Assembly (NCBI RefSeq): GCF_000739895.2
Contig: NZ_BBJS01000023.1
Coordinates: 84,551 to 148,550, forward strand
Direction: 5' to 3'
DNA: 64,000 bases
Source: Sphingomonas paucimobilis NBRC 13935
Lineage (GTDB): Bacteria; Pseudomonadota; Alphaproteobacteria; Sphingomonadales; Sphingomonadaceae
The notes under the pieces are model-generated. The model made no database searches. It worked only from the letters and a program-made list of their open reading frames with translations, and had not been told where the DNA came from. Shown in pieces: positions 52,648-61,184 of the stretch (position 1 is its first letter; each line of letters opens with the position of its first letter). Both the position numbers and the translations under genes were made by a program.

Positions 52648-52775
52648 CCGTTCAGCCTGAGCCCTTCGGCTGGCTCAGGATAAACTTCAGCGCAAAGCGC
52701 TGAAGTCGAAGGCCACGGGATGACGTTCGTGGCCGGGGCCGGGACGTGCACTTCGACTTCGCTCAGTGCGAACGT
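52648..52775. repeat. Dispersed intergenic repeat, copy 1 (GTTCAGCCTGAGC ... CTTCGACTTCGCTCAG)
   Basis: The paired segments TCAGCCTGAGC, GAAGTCGAAGGCCACG and GCACTTCGACTTCGCTCAGT with GCGAACG occur here and again at 60983-61070. They form inverted repeats with one another. No gene is present in 52470-52812; it consists of this and the preceding inverted repeat. Confidence 0.75.
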
Positions 52776-52812
52776 GCCTTGGGATTTTGACCGAAGGGAG
52801 ATTGTCCCCCCC

Positions 52813-53196
52813 TCACACCAAAGCGTTCACCGCCTCCATGAAGCGCATCAGGCTGATCGGCTTGGACACATAAGCGTCCGCCCCCGCCGCGCGGATGCGG
52901 TCCTCATCCTCGCGGCCGGCATAGGCGGTGACCGCCATCACCGGGATGCGGCGCAATTCCTCGTCCGCCTTCAACTCCAGGATGAGCTCATAGCCGGTGA
53001 CGTGCGGCATCTGGATATCCATGATGATCAGATCGGGCTGGAACGCCCGCGCGTACGCGACCGCTTCGCGCCCGTCGCGCACCGGCTCAGCGATGAAGCC
53101 GTGCACGCGCAAAAGGTCGCAGAAGAGTTTCAGATTGAGTTCGTTGTCCTCGACAACGAGCACCTTTCTTGCCACGCCCGCTCCAACAGTCACCAT
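52813..53196 (-). CDS. divK: Single-domain response regulator, DivK
   Basis: A 127-residue receiver with no output domain, matching DivK, the cell-cycle regulator that alters the DivJ/PleC kinases and DivL in alphaproteobacteria. Signatures are KVLVVEDNELNLKLFCDLL (acidic pair), DLIIMDIQMPHVTG (phosphorylated Asp), VMAVTAYAGREDEDRI and GADAYVSKPIS (conserved Lys). The ATG at 53196 adds seven residues; GTG 53175 would give the classical start right before the ARKVLVVED block. It is divergent from the DUF3572 gene with only 15-36 bases between starts. Confidence 0.92.
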   Translation of the reverse strand: MVTVGAGVARKVLVVEDNELNLKLFCDLLRVHGFIAEPVRDGREAVAYARAFQPDLIIMDIQMPHVTGYELILELKADEELRRIPVMAVTAYAGREDEDRIRAAGADAYVSKPISLMRFMEAVNALV

Positions 53197-53211
53197 GGAC
53201 GACGATAGGCA

Positions 53212-53487
53212 ATGCCCGGACCGGATACAATCGAGCGCGCCATGAACCTGGCGCTTCAGGCCCTGGTTTGGACATTGGAAAGCCCCGCCCGGGCCGAACG
53301 CCTGCTGGCGCTGACCGGTCTGTCGCCCGCCGAACTGCGCGGCGGCGCGGGCGAACCCGGCGTGCTGGCGGCGATTCTGGCCTTTCTGGAGGCGCATGAG
53401 GCCGATCTCGTCGCTTGTGCCGAGGCGCTGGACGAACGGCCCGAGGCGCTGGTCGCGGCGCGCCGGGCGCTGGAGGAGGCCGCATGA
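53212..53487 (+). CDS. DUF3572 protein
   Basis: A 91-residue mostly helical protein. The DUF3572 pattern is visible in LALQALVWTLESPARAERLL, ALTGLSPAELRGG and GVLAAILAFLEAHEADLVA. Function is unknown; this family is conserved next to divK in alphaproteobacteria. The start may be ATG 53212 or ATG 53242. The stop overlaps the ATG of the HAD gene (ATGA at 53484-53487), so the two are coupled. Confidence 0.85.
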   Translation: MPGPDTIERAMNLALQALVWTLESPARAERLLALTGLSPAELRGGAGEPGVLAAILAFLEAHEADLVACAEALDERPEALVAARRALEEAA

Positions 53488-54110
53488 AGCCGCTGCTGAT
53501 CTGCGACTGCGACGAGGTGCTGGTCCATATGGTGCGGCATTTCCGTAGCTGGCTGGACGAATCGCACGACATGGACTTCGCGCTCGACACCCATGACTTT
53601 TTCGGATCGATGACCCGGCGGGGCGGACAGCCCGCACCGACCCCGGCCGAGGCATGGGATCTGCTGCACGGCTTCTTCCCCGACCAGATGGAGCGCCAGA
53701 CGCTGGTGCCCCATGCCGCCGAGGCGCTGTCGGTGCTGGGACAGACCGCCGATATCGTCATCCTGACCAATCTGGTCGAGGAATGCCGGGTTCCCCGAAT
53801 CGAGCAGCTTGCCCGCTTCGGCATCCATCATCACGTCCAGTGCAACACGGGCGGCAAGGGCGAGCCGGTAGCCAGGCTGGTCGCCGATCATGGCCACCCC
53901 GTCACCGTCTTCGTCGACGATCTGGCCCAGCATCACGCCTCGGTCGCGACCCATGCGCCCCAGGTCCATCGGCTGCACATGGTGTCGGAACCCGAAATGG
54001 CCCCGCACGTGCCGCCCGCGCCGGACGCCCATGCGCGCATCGACGACTGGCGGCAGGCGAAAGCCTGGATCGCGGCGCGTTTCGCCGAGGGGCGCCCCGC
54101 CACCGCTTGA
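53484..54110 (+). CDS. HAD-superfamily hydrolase
   Basis: A 208-residue HAD-type phosphatase. Motif I is CDCDEVLVHM (nucleophile Asp plus second Asp), motif II VILTNL, motif III Lys in TGGKGEPVA, motif IV VFVDDLAQHH. The cap is of small helical type around the TRRGGQ and DLLHGFFPDQMER segments. The substrate cannot be predicted. ATG 53484 is chosen for its four-base overlap with the DUF3572 stop. The RidA gene follows 21 bases later, so the three genes likely form one transcript. Confidence 0.85.
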   Translation: MKPLLICDCDEVLVHMVRHFRSWLDESHDMDFALDTHDFFGSMTRRGGQPAPTPAEAWDLLHGFFPDQMERQTLVPHAAEALSVLGQTADIVILTNLVEECRVPRIEQLARFGIHHHVQCNTGGKGEPVARLVADHGHPVTVFVDDLAQHHASVATHAPQVHRLHMVSEPEMAPHVPPAPDAHARIDDWRQAKAWIAARFAEGRPATA

Positions 54111-54131
54111 CCGGCGGGGGCCGAGCGCGCC

Positions 54132-54608
54132 ATGTCTCGCCCTATGACCACGCATATCGATCGCGCGCTCGAGCAACTCGGCCTCACCCTGCCGGAGGCT
54201 GCCGCCCCCGTCGCCGCCTATGTCCCCGTCGTCGAGGCGGGCGGGCTTCTCCACATCTCGGGCCAGTTGCCCTTTATCGATGGCCAGCTCGTCACCGGGC
54301 GACTGGGCGAGGGCGTCTCGCTAGAGGATGGGCAGAAGGCCGCGCAGGCTTGTGGCCTGATGCTGGTCGCGCAGATCAAGAAATATCTGAACGGCGATCT
54401 GTCGCGCGTCGCGCGCATCGTGAAGCTGGGCGTGTTCGTCAATTCGGCCGGTGACTTCACCGACCAGCCCAAGGTGGCCAATGGCGCGTCCGAGCTGATG
54501 GTGTCGCTGTTCGGCGAAGCCGGCCGCCATGCCCGCTCGGCGGTCGGCGTGCCGGTGCTGCCGCTTGGTGCCGCCGTCGAGGTCGACGCCATCGTAGCTT
54601 TGGCCTGA
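54132..54608 (+). CDS. RidA family (YjgF/UK114) enamine/imine deaminase
   Basis: A 158-residue protein of the longer RidA subgroup. RidA proteins hydrolyse reactive 2-aminoacrylate and related enamines. Family motifs: LLHISGQLPFIDGQLVTGRL, CGLMLVAQIKKYLNGDLSRV, FVNSAGDFTDQPKVANGASE and RHARSAVGVPVLPLGAAVEV, the last containing the conserved Arg and the late Glu needed for catalysis. The start could be ATG 54132 or 54144. It is followed by a palindromic repeat rather than a gene. Confidence 0.9.
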   Translation: MSRPMTTHIDRALEQLGLTLPEAAAPVAAYVPVVEAGGLLHISGQLPFIDGQLVTGRLGEGVSLEDGQKAAQACGLMLVAQIKKYLNGDLSRVARIVKLGVFVNSAGDFTDQPKVANGASELMVSLFGEAGRHARSAVGVPVLPLGAAVEVDAIVALA

Positions 54609-54611
54609 AAC

Positions 54612-54745
54612 CATTTTCCTTCCCCGTGAGGGGGGGCAGGCCGAACGCCTGACGGAGGGGGGGGCCGCCAGCGATCTGCCGTGCCGCCCGCCCCCTCCAC
54701 CACCGCTTCGCGGCGGTCCCCCTCCCCGTGCCGGGGAGGATATTG
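54612..54745. repeat. Dispersed GC-rich palindromic intergenic repeat, copy 2
   Basis: Contains CCTTCCCCGTGAGGGGGGG, GGCCGAACGCCTGACGG and CCCCTCCACCACCGC with CCCCGTGCCGGGG. It is the fullest of the three copies (also at 49004 and 63909) and can form several stems between ridA and the GNAT gene. Confidence 0.7.
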
Positions 54746-54791
54746 ACGGGCCCCTTGTCGCGCTTCGCTGGGCACCGCATATCTTTGGGCG

Positions 54792-55922
54792 ATGATCACC
54801 GCCATCGCGCGTATCCTGTCCGGCGTCGCTGCCCTGTCCTCCGATGAGTGGGACGCCTGCGCCGGAACGGCCAATCCCTTCGTCTCCCACGCCTTCCTGA
54901 CCGCGCTGGAGGAATCGCACAGCGTCGGCGGTCGGTCCGGCTGGACCCCCGCGCCGATCGTCGTCGACGGCCCGGACGGTCGCCCTGCCGCCATCGCCCC
55001 CGCCTATCTGAAAGCGCATAGCCAGGGCGAATATGTCTTCGATCATGGCTGGGCGGATGCCTGGGAGCGGGCGGGTGGGCGCTATTATCCCAAGCTTCAG
55101 ATCGCCTCCCCCTTTTCGCCGGTGCCGGGGCCCCGGCTGCTGCTGCGCGATCCGGCGCTCGCCCCTGCGCTGATCGCGGCGATCGAGGCGGTGACCGACC
55201 AGAATGAGCTGTCTTCCGCCCACGTCACCTTCGTCACGCCCGAGCAGGTTCGGCATTTCGAGGCCGCCGGCTGGCTGATCCGCGAAGGGGTGCAGTTCCA
55301 CTGGCACAATGACGGCTATGCCCGCTTCGACGATTTCCTGGAGGCGCTGGCCAGCCGCAAGCGGAAGGCGATCCGCAAGGAACGCGCCGCCGCCGTCGAG
55401 GGGCTGACCATCCGCCACCTGAGCGGTGCGGAGATAGGCTCGGAGCATTGGGACGCTTTCTGGGCCTTCTATCAGGACACCGGCAGCCGCAAATGGGGGC
55501 GTCCCTATCTGACCCGCGCCGCCTTCGACCGGATCGGCGAGCGGCTGGGCGACAAGGTGCTGCTGATCCTGGCCGAGCGGGATGGGGCCCCGATCGCCGG
55601 CGCGCTCAACCTGATCGGCGAGGATACGCTCTACGGCCGCTATTGGGGGGCGACGGAGGAGGTGCCCTTCCTCCATTTCGAGCTCTGCTATTACCAGGCG
55701 ATCGACGCGGCGATCGCACGGGGCCTGAAGACGGTGGAGGCGGGCGCCCAGGGCGAGCACAAGCTGGCGCGCGGCTATGTCCCCGTGCCGACCTTCTCGG
55801 CACACTATATCCCCCACCCCGCCTTTCGCCGCGCGGTCGCCGAGTTCGTCGAGCGGGAGCGCGAGGCCATCGCCGCCGAAAGCGAGTTTCTGGGCGAGCT
55901 CACGCCCTTCCGGCGGGGCTGA
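54792..55922 (+). CDS. GNAT-family acyltransferase of the DUF482 (peptidogalycan biosynthesis) group
   Basis: A 376-residue soluble protein of the family PF04339, a double-GNAT fold related to FemABX. Recognisable parts: FVSHAFLTALEESHSVG at the N-terminus, YVFDHGWADAWERAGG, YPKLQIASPFSPVPG, SRKRKAIRKERAAA, and the C-terminal block FHFELCYYQAIDAAIARGLK-like segment (LHFELCYYQAIDAAI) with EAGAQGEHKLARGY. The family may transfer amino acids or acyl groups to lipids or peptidoglycan-like polymers. No experimental function is widely known. ATG 54792 is the first good start after the repeat. Confidence 0.88.
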   Translation: MITAIARILSGVAALSSDEWDACAGTANPFVSHAFLTALEESHSVGGRSGWTPAPIVVDGPDGRPAAIAPAYLKAHSQGEYVFDHGWADAWERAGGRYYPKLQIASPFSPVPGPRLLLRDPALAPALIAAIEAVTDQNELSSAHVTFVTPEQVRHFEAAGWLIREGVQFHWHNDGYARFDDFLEALASRKRKAIRKERAAAVEGLTIRHLSGAEIGSEHWDAFWAFYQDTGSRKWGRPYLTRAAFDRIGERLGDKVLLILAERDGAPIAGALNLIGEDTLYGRYWGATEEVPFLHFELCYYQAIDAAIARGLKTVEAGAQGEHKLARGYVPVPTFSAHYIPHPAFRRAVAEFVEREREAIAAESEFLGELTPFRRG

Positions 55923-55927
55923 ACGGC

Positions 55928-57595
55928 TTAATCGTCGTCCTTGTCGGGCGGGGTGCTGCGCCGCGCAGGGGGCGGGCGACGATCGTCCTCGGGATTGGGC
56001 CGGCTCAATATCTCATAAGCGGTAGGGTCGATGATCGGCCGCCGATCGTCGATCCGGTAGAGCACATCGCGGCCCGAGCGCCAGATCGGCGTCATGCCCC
56101 GCGTCAGTGCCTCGTCATAGCGCGGCGGATGGACCAGCCAGACATAGTCGAAGGCATCGCGCGGCAACAGCTTGAGCGCGGTCTCGATCGGCCGCCACCA
56201 TTGGCCCCGGCAGCGGCGCTGGGTCACGATCTCCGACGGGTCATGCGCGAACCGCTTGGCGGGCGCATAGCGAACGGTCAGCAACTGGCCCCCCGCCATC
56301 GACCATTGGTCATTGGCATAGGCGAGCTTGCGCTCCAGCGCGAGGCCGGCGACATGCTCCAGCCGGCTCGACGGCCAGACATCGGCGCAATATTGGCGGC
56401 CCACGAAGGTCAGCAGACGCGCACGCGGCGGCACATGATCCAGCGCGGTCAGCACCCGGTCATAGTCATTGCTGTACATCACATAGCTGACCGTGGTCGC
56501 CCCGATCCGCACCACGAAGAACAGCAACCCGACGATCGCCAGCGTCGAGGCGCCTCGGAAGGACAGCCCGCGCCGGGGCCGCAGCGCGATCAGCGCGATC
56601 GCGAGCACATAGGGGGCGAGGCGCATATCGGCATAGGCCGAGCCGAAGACGATGCGCGGCAACAGGACATAGACGACCGCCAGGAACGCCGCCGACAGCA
56701 CCAGATTGCGCGAATATTCGACCCGTTCGTCGCGCACGCCCTTGAGCAGCACGAGGAACAGCACGGTCACCGAGGCAAGGTCGAACGCCATCCAGCGATC
56801 GCGCAGTGCCATCGTCACCCAATTGATCTTCCAGCGCCAGTTGAACCAGTCGCCGGTCTGGCCGGTGACATGCTCGCCCGACCGCCACAGCACCATGAGC
56901 ACCATGGGCAGCGCCAGTGGGATGCAGCCGATGCCAGCGTGGAAGGCGGATTCGACCCATCCCTTCAATCCACGCGCGCCGCGTGCCCGGCGGATGTCGT
57001 GCTGGCGGATCAGCTCGGCCGAAAAGGCCAGCACGCCCAGCACGCCCCAGCCAAAGGTGTGCGCCAGCCACAACAGGCAGGACAAAGGCACGAACAGCAC
57101 CATGCGCAACCGCACCGCGCCCAGCCGTCCCATCCGCAGCCACAAAGCGAACAGGTTGAGCGCCAGCGCCATCGACAGCGCGAAGTTTACGAACCCGAAC
57201 TGGAAGGGGTAGCTATAGGCCAGCGGCAGCGCGAACAGCGCGGTGGCGGGAATGCGCCCCTGAACCTCGCGCGCGATCCAGAGGAGACCGGTGACGGTCA
57301 GCACCGGAATCGCGATCACGATCAGCTTGACCGCCAGTTCCAGCCCGAAGATCGGCGCCAGCGGCTCGATCAGCAGGTCGATGCCCAGATTGCCGATCAT
57401 CTGCCATTCGAAATGATACCACTGCGCCAGCCAGGGCTGGTCGGCATATTCGAGCTGGACCCGGTAGCGCCCCATATGGCCGGCCAGATCGACCAGCGGC
57501 GGTACGGTCGGCCAGAGGAGCGGCACGGCGGCCAGCAGCGCCATCGCCGCCACAAACCACCGCGTCTGCCACCAGTTGAGCTTTCCCCCGTTCAT
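55928..57595 (-). CDS. Polytopic membrane protein, paralogue of the gene at 57606
   Basis: A 555-residue inner-membrane protein with about ten helices. It starts LNWWQTRWFVAAMALLAAVP and has the loop VPPLVDLAGHMGRYRVQ directly after the first helix. The last 150 residues are soluble (VGRQYCADVWPSSRLEHVAG, HPPRYDEALTRGMTPIW) and presumably periplasmic, with a Pro/Arg/Asp-rich tail. An acidic residue in the first periplasmic loop is typical of GT-C glycosyltransferases, so this may be a distant GT-C-like enzyme; that is inference. ATG 57595 gives the shortest sensible N-terminus; the frame is open to 57841 but that region belongs to the neighbour. Confidence 0.75.
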   Translation of the reverse strand: MNGGKLNWWQTRWFVAAMALLAAVPLLWPTVPPLVDLAGHMGRYRVQLEYADQPWLAQWYHFEWQMIGNLGIDLLIEPLAPIFGLELAVKLIVIAIPVLTVTGLLWIAREVQGRIPATALFALPLAYSYPFQFGFVNFALSMALALNLFALWLRMGRLGAVRLRMVLFVPLSCLLWLAHTFGWGVLGVLAFSAELIRQHDIRRARGARGLKGWVESAFHAGIGCIPLALPMVLMVLWRSGEHVTGQTGDWFNWRWKINWVTMALRDRWMAFDLASVTVLFLVLLKGVRDERVEYSRNLVLSAAFLAVVYVLLPRIVFGSAYADMRLAPYVLAIALIALRPRRGLSFRGASTLAIVGLLFFVVRIGATTVSYVMYSNDYDRVLTALDHVPPRARLLTFVGRQYCADVWPSSRLEHVAGLALERKLAYANDQWSMAGGQLLTVRYAPAKRFAHDPSEIVTQRRCRGQWWRPIETALKLLPRDAFDYVWLVHPPRYDEALTRGMTPIWRSGRDVLYRIDDRRPIIDPTAYEILSRPNPEDDRRPPPARRSTPPDKDDD

Positions 57596-57605
57596 CCGTC
57601 GGTGC

Positions 57606-59177
57606 CTAGCGGACCGAAGGGGGCTTGGACAAGCACCGGCCGCGCCGAACGCGATAGACGGCGGAATCCCCCTTTGCCCAGATCGGGACCAGATCGGGGG
57701 AACGCGCCCGCCCCACAGGGAAACCGATCGTCCAGACCGCATCGAAGGTACAGCGGTTGAAGTCGCGGATCGCCTCGTCGAAATCGGTCGCCCGATCCTC
57801 GCTTCCCGGCGGGAAGACGAAGGAGGAGGGATCCTGATCATAGGGCGCGGCCCGACCGAGCCTGGAGCGGATCAGATGCTGACCGGGGACGGCCCATTGG
57901 GTGTTGGTGAAGACCCCGGCACGCACGATCGCCAAGCCCGCGACATGCCAGCGTCGCGGCGCGGCCCAAGGCGCTTCGCCACTGGCGTCCGTCAGGACCA
58001 GCACCGCTCCGCCTGGCGGTAGCGCGGCGATGGCGCGCCAGTCGCGCTCCTGTCCCTGCGTCAATTGGGCGAAGGCCAGCGTCGTGCCGACCAGCCGCGC
58101 CACAAAGAACAGCGTCCCCAACACCGCCAGCCGGCCTGCCAGATCCGGTGCGCGCACCCGCACCGCCAGCAAAAGCAGCATCGTCGCCGGTGCCAGCATG
58201 CGCATGTCGAGATAGGCGCCGCCCCGATACGCATAGGGCAGAACCAGGAAGATCGCGAAGCCGATCGCGGCAGGCACGCCAAGAACGGGGCGAATTGCCA
58301 GGCGGCGCGACCGGAGAACGGCATAACCAAAGAGCAGCAGCACGACCATGGCCGCCGCATCCCAGGCCAGCCAGCGCTCCTGTAACAGGGTCAACAGCCA
58401 TCGCGCCTTGTAGACGAGCGCCCAGCCCCCGCTCTCCCCGGCCACTTGGTCGCCGCCACCACGGATCATCCACAGCGCGGGCAGCGCCATGGGGGCGACC
58501 ATGACGGCGGCACGGCCCAGTGCGCCGGGCCATGACTCCCCCTGTTCGCCCCGCCGCCCTATCTCAGCGCCGAAGGTATAGGCGACCAGCATCGCCCAGC
58601 CGAGCGCGTGGCACAGCCAGATGACGGGCGCGATGACGGCGAACAGACCGATGCGCCAGGCCGGGGCATGCGTCTTCGCCAGCCGCAACCAAAGCGCCAG
58701 CGAGAGCAGGACCAGGGCCTGCGCTAGCGCAAAATTGACGAAACCCATCTGAAAGGCGGAGGCATAGGCCAGCGGGAAGGCCAGCATCGCGCTGGCAGGC
58801 AGATCGCCATGCACCGCGCGAGCCAATGCGATCATGCCCGCGACCGTCAGCGGCGGGATCGCCAGAACCGTGAATTTGGCGGCAGGCTCGATCCCGATGC
58901 CGAACAGCCCGTGCAAGGCTAGGACGATCGCCTCGACACCCAGATTGCCGACCGCTGCCCAATGCACCTCATAATAGCGCGACAACGGCCCTCGCCCCGC
59001 CTCGGCGAGGATACGATAGCTGCCGATATGGTCGCCCATATCGGTCAGGGGCGGCACGGCGGCCCAGAGCAGCGGCACCGCCGAGAGAAGAATACAGGCC
59101 CATAAGAAGGGGCGGGACTGCCACCACAGCCCCGCCCGCTTGTCGGGCATCCCATCCTGACGGCGATCCATACCCAT
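57606..59177 (-). CDS. Polytopic membrane protein, paralogue of the gene at 55928
   Basis: A 523-residue membrane protein with the same plan as its neighbour: first helix (LWACILLSAVPLLWAAVPPL), loop TDMGDHIGSYRIL, paired segments NLGVEAIVLALHGLFGIGIE and QMGFVNFALAQALVL, and a soluble C-terminal part (RRWHVAGLAIVRAGVFTNTQ). The two genes lie in tandem, 10 bases apart, which indicates a tandem duplication and co-transcription. ATG 59177, 59171 or 59150 are all in frame; the first is annotated. Function unknown, with GT-C-like glycosyltransferase a possibility. Confidence 0.75.
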   Translation of the reverse strand: MGMDRRQDGMPDKRAGLWWQSRPFLWACILLSAVPLLWAAVPPLTDMGDHIGSYRILAEAGRGPLSRYYEVHWAAVGNLGVEAIVLALHGLFGIGIEPAAKFTVLAIPPLTVAGMIALARAVHGDLPASAMLAFPLAYASAFQMGFVNFALAQALVLLSLALWLRLAKTHAPAWRIGLFAVIAPVIWLCHALGWAMLVAYTFGAEIGRRGEQGESWPGALGRAAVMVAPMALPALWMIRGGGDQVAGESGGWALVYKARWLLTLLQERWLAWDAAAMVVLLLFGYAVLRSRRLAIRPVLGVPAAIGFAIFLVLPYAYRGGAYLDMRMLAPATMLLLLAVRVRAPDLAGRLAVLGTLFFVARLVGTTLAFAQLTQGQERDWRAIAALPPGGAVLVLTDASGEAPWAAPRRWHVAGLAIVRAGVFTNTQWAVPGQHLIRSRLGRAAPYDQDPSSFVFPPGSEDRATDFDEAIRDFNRCTFDAVWTIGFPVGRARSPDLVPIWAKGDSAVYRVRRGRCLSKPPSVR

Positions 59178-59208
59178 GATGTGGCTGCCAGGACGGGTTG
59201 GCTGGAGA

Positions 59209-60429
59209 TCAGATCCGGTCGCGACGGCCCAGCAGGCGCAGGCGCAGCGCATTGAGCTTGATGAAGCCCGCCGCGTCGCGCTGGTCATAGGCGCCTTGGT
59301 CGTCTTCAAAGGTGACGACCTTTTCCGAGTACAGGCTGTACGGCGACTTGCGGCCCGTCACGATCGCCTGACCCTTGTACAGCTTCAGCCGGACGGTGCC
59401 CGTCACCTTCTCCTGGCTGTAGTTGACGGCGGCCTGCAGCATCTCGCGTTCCGGCGAGAACCAGAAGCCGTTATAGACCAGCTCGGCATAGCGGGGCGCC
59501 AGTTCGTCCTTCAGATGCGCGGCACCCCGGTCAAGCGTGATCTGCTCGATGCCGCGATGCGCCAGCGCATAGATGGTGCCGCCCGGCGTCTCGTACATGC
59601 CGCGGCTCTTCATGCCGACGAAGCGGTTCTCGACGAGATCGAGGCGGCCGATGCCGTGCTTGCGGCCCAGCTCGTTGAGCTTGGTCAGCAGCGTCGCGGG
59701 CGAGCACGCCTCGCCGTTCAGCGCGACGCCGTCGCCACGCTCGAAATCGATGGTGATCGTTTCGGGCTGATCGGGCGCGTCTTCCGGATTGACGGTGCGC
59801 GAATAGACATAATCGGGGACCTCATCCCACGGGTCCTCCAGCACCTTGCCCTCGGACGAGGTGTGCAGCAGATTCGCGTCGGTCGAGAAGGGCGCTTCGC
59901 CGCGCTTGTCCTTCGACACCGGAATCTGGTGCGCCTCGGCGAATTCGATCAGCTTGGTGCGGCTGGTCAGGTCCCATTCGCGCCACGGCGCGATGACCTT
60001 GATGTCGGGGTTCAGCGCATAATAGCCCAGCTCGAAACGGACCTGGTCGTTGCCCTTGCCGGTCGCGCCATGGCTGACCGCGTCGGCATTGACCATCTTG
60101 GCGATCTCGATCTGGCGCTTGGCGATCAGCGGCCGCGCGATCGAGGTGCCGAGCAGGTACAGCCCCTCATAGAGCGCATTGGCGCGCATCATCGGGAAGA
60201 CATAATCCTTGACGAACTCCTCGCGCAGATCGTCGATGAAAATGTGCTCGGGCTTCACGCCCGCCATCTCCGCCTTCTTGCGCGCGGGCTCCAGCTCTTC
60301 GCCCTGGCCCAGATCGGCGGTGAAGGTCACGACCTCGCAGCCATAATGCTGCTGCAGCCACTTGAGGATGACGCTGGTGTCGAGGCCGCCCGAATAGGCG
60401 AGGACGACGCGCTTGATATCTTCGCTCAC
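59209..60429 (-). CDS. argG: Argininosuccinate synthase
   Basis: A 406-residue enzyme joining citrulline and aspartate with ATP in arginine biosynthesis. The P-loop-like motif [15 protein letters not shown] is at the start. [20 protein letters not shown] binds the substrates, and [31 protein letters not shown] and [12 protein letters not shown] are family hallmarks. The start is the GTG at 60429 ([14 protein letters not shown]); the frame continues to 60492 without a better start. It stands alone, 31 bases from the paralogous membrane gene and divergent from the EF-hand gene. Confidence 0.97.
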   Translation of the reverse strand: MSEDIKRVVLAYSGGLDTSVILKWLQQHYGCEVVTFTADLGQGEELEPARKKAEMAGVKPEHIFIDDLREEFVKDYVFPMMRANALYEGLYLLGTSIARPLIAKRQIEIAKMVNADAVSHGATGKGNDQVRFELGYYALNPDIKVIAPWREWDLTSRTKLIEFAEAHQIPVSKDKRGEAPFSTDANLLHTSSEGKVLEDPWDEVPDYVYSRTVNPEDAPDQPETITIDFERGDGVALNGEACSPATLLTKLNELGRKHGIGRLDLVENRFVGMKSRGMYETPGGTIYALAHRGIEQITLDRGAAHLKDELAPRYAELVYNGFWFSPEREMLQAAVNYSQEKVTGTVRLKLYKGQAIVTGRKSPYSLYSEKVVTFEDDQGAYDQRDAAGFIKLNALRLRLLGRRDRI

Positions 60430-60577
60430 GGCAAAGTCCTTACGAAGAGGGGATGGATTTGCCTCGCGCCCTATGCGCTGTCGCGCGCCCACGCAACCTT
60501 GGCGTGGCCTCGTTCATTCCCCCGACAGCCAAAGGCCGTCAGGAGCGGCCGTGATGATCCGTTCAGGAGCCTTTTTG

Positions 60578-60949
60578 ATGACCCGTTTCCTCGTCGCCGG
60601 CCTGGTCGCCGCCACGCTTGCCCTGCCCGCCATGGCGCAGGACACCCGCGCCTCGGCCGCCGCCAAATTCTCGCGCGAGTTCAAGGCGCGCGACACCAAC
60701 AAGGACGGCGTGCTGACCAAGGCCGAGGTCAAGGCCGCGATCCTGCGCATGGGCGCGGGCAAGCAGAAGATCGACGCGGTCCATGCCCAGCGCCTTGCCG
60801 ACCTGTGGTTCGAAAAGGCCGATGCGAACAAGGACGGCAAGGTGACCGAGGCCGAGGCGCAGGCGCTGCTGTCGCGAACCTTCGACGAATATGAAGCCGC
60901 CAAGGCGGCGCAGGCCAAGGCACAGCCGGCGGGACCGAAGGGGCGGTAA
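60578..60949 (+). CDS. Secreted EF-hand calcium-binding protein
   Basis: A 123-residue protein with a signal peptide (TRFLVAGLVAATLALPAMAQ) and two EF-hand loops: DTNKDGVLTKAE and DANKDGKVTEAE, each with Asp/Asn at positions 1, 3, 5 and Glu at 12. The final residues are Ala/Gln/Pro-rich. The ATG at 60578 follows an AGGAGC ribosome site; ATG 60554 is also in frame. Such small periplasmic EF-hand proteins are common in sphingomonads. Their role is thought to be calcium binding or buffering; no partner is seen here. Confidence 0.85.
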   Translation: MTRFLVAGLVAATLALPAMAQDTRASAAAKFSREFKARDTNKDGVLTKAEVKAAILRMGAGKQKIDAVHAQRLADLWFEKADANKDGKVTEAEAQALLSRTFDEYEAAKAAQAKAQPAGPKGR

Positions 60950-60982
60950 GGCCGCCGCCTTCGGTCCACCTACCCCCACCCC

Positions 60983-61070
60983 CGTTCAGCCTGAGCGAAG
61001 TCGAAGGCCACGCCGCGCCCTAGCCGCGAGCGATCCCCGTGCACTTCGACTTCGCTCAGTGCGAACGGAT
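60983..61070. repeat. Dispersed intergenic repeat, copy 2 (GTTCAGCCTGAGC ... CTTCGACTTCGCTCAG)
   Basis: Same element as at 52648-52775, shorter: GTTCAGCCTGAGCGAAGTCG with AAGGCCACG and the inverted GCACTTCGACTTCGCTCAGT with GCGAACGG. It lies between the EF-hand gene and the amtB terminator. Confidence 0.75.
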
Positions 61071-61090
61071 GTTTGGAAATCCCCCACCCA

Positions 61091-61124
61091 CAAAAAAAGG
61101 CCCGGTGCGTTGCCGCACCGGGCT
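61091..61124 (-). terminator. Intrinsic terminator of glnK-amtB
   Basis: On the minus strand, GCCCGGTGCG and CGCACCGGGC form a perfect 10-base stem with a short loop, followed by CCTTTTTTT. It lies 60 bases downstream of the amtB stop. Confidence 0.9.
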
Positions 61125-61184
61125 TAGGTCGTCCGCAGGAGGAACGTCGTGGGGTACGGGGGTTCTTGGCGCCCCCGCTCCCGA

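Noticed and set aside
55448..57760. 770-codon plus-strand frame
   Set aside because: Runs through the GNAT gene in another frame and then antisense to the membrane protein; composition is Arg/Gln/His-rich and low in hydrophobic structure.
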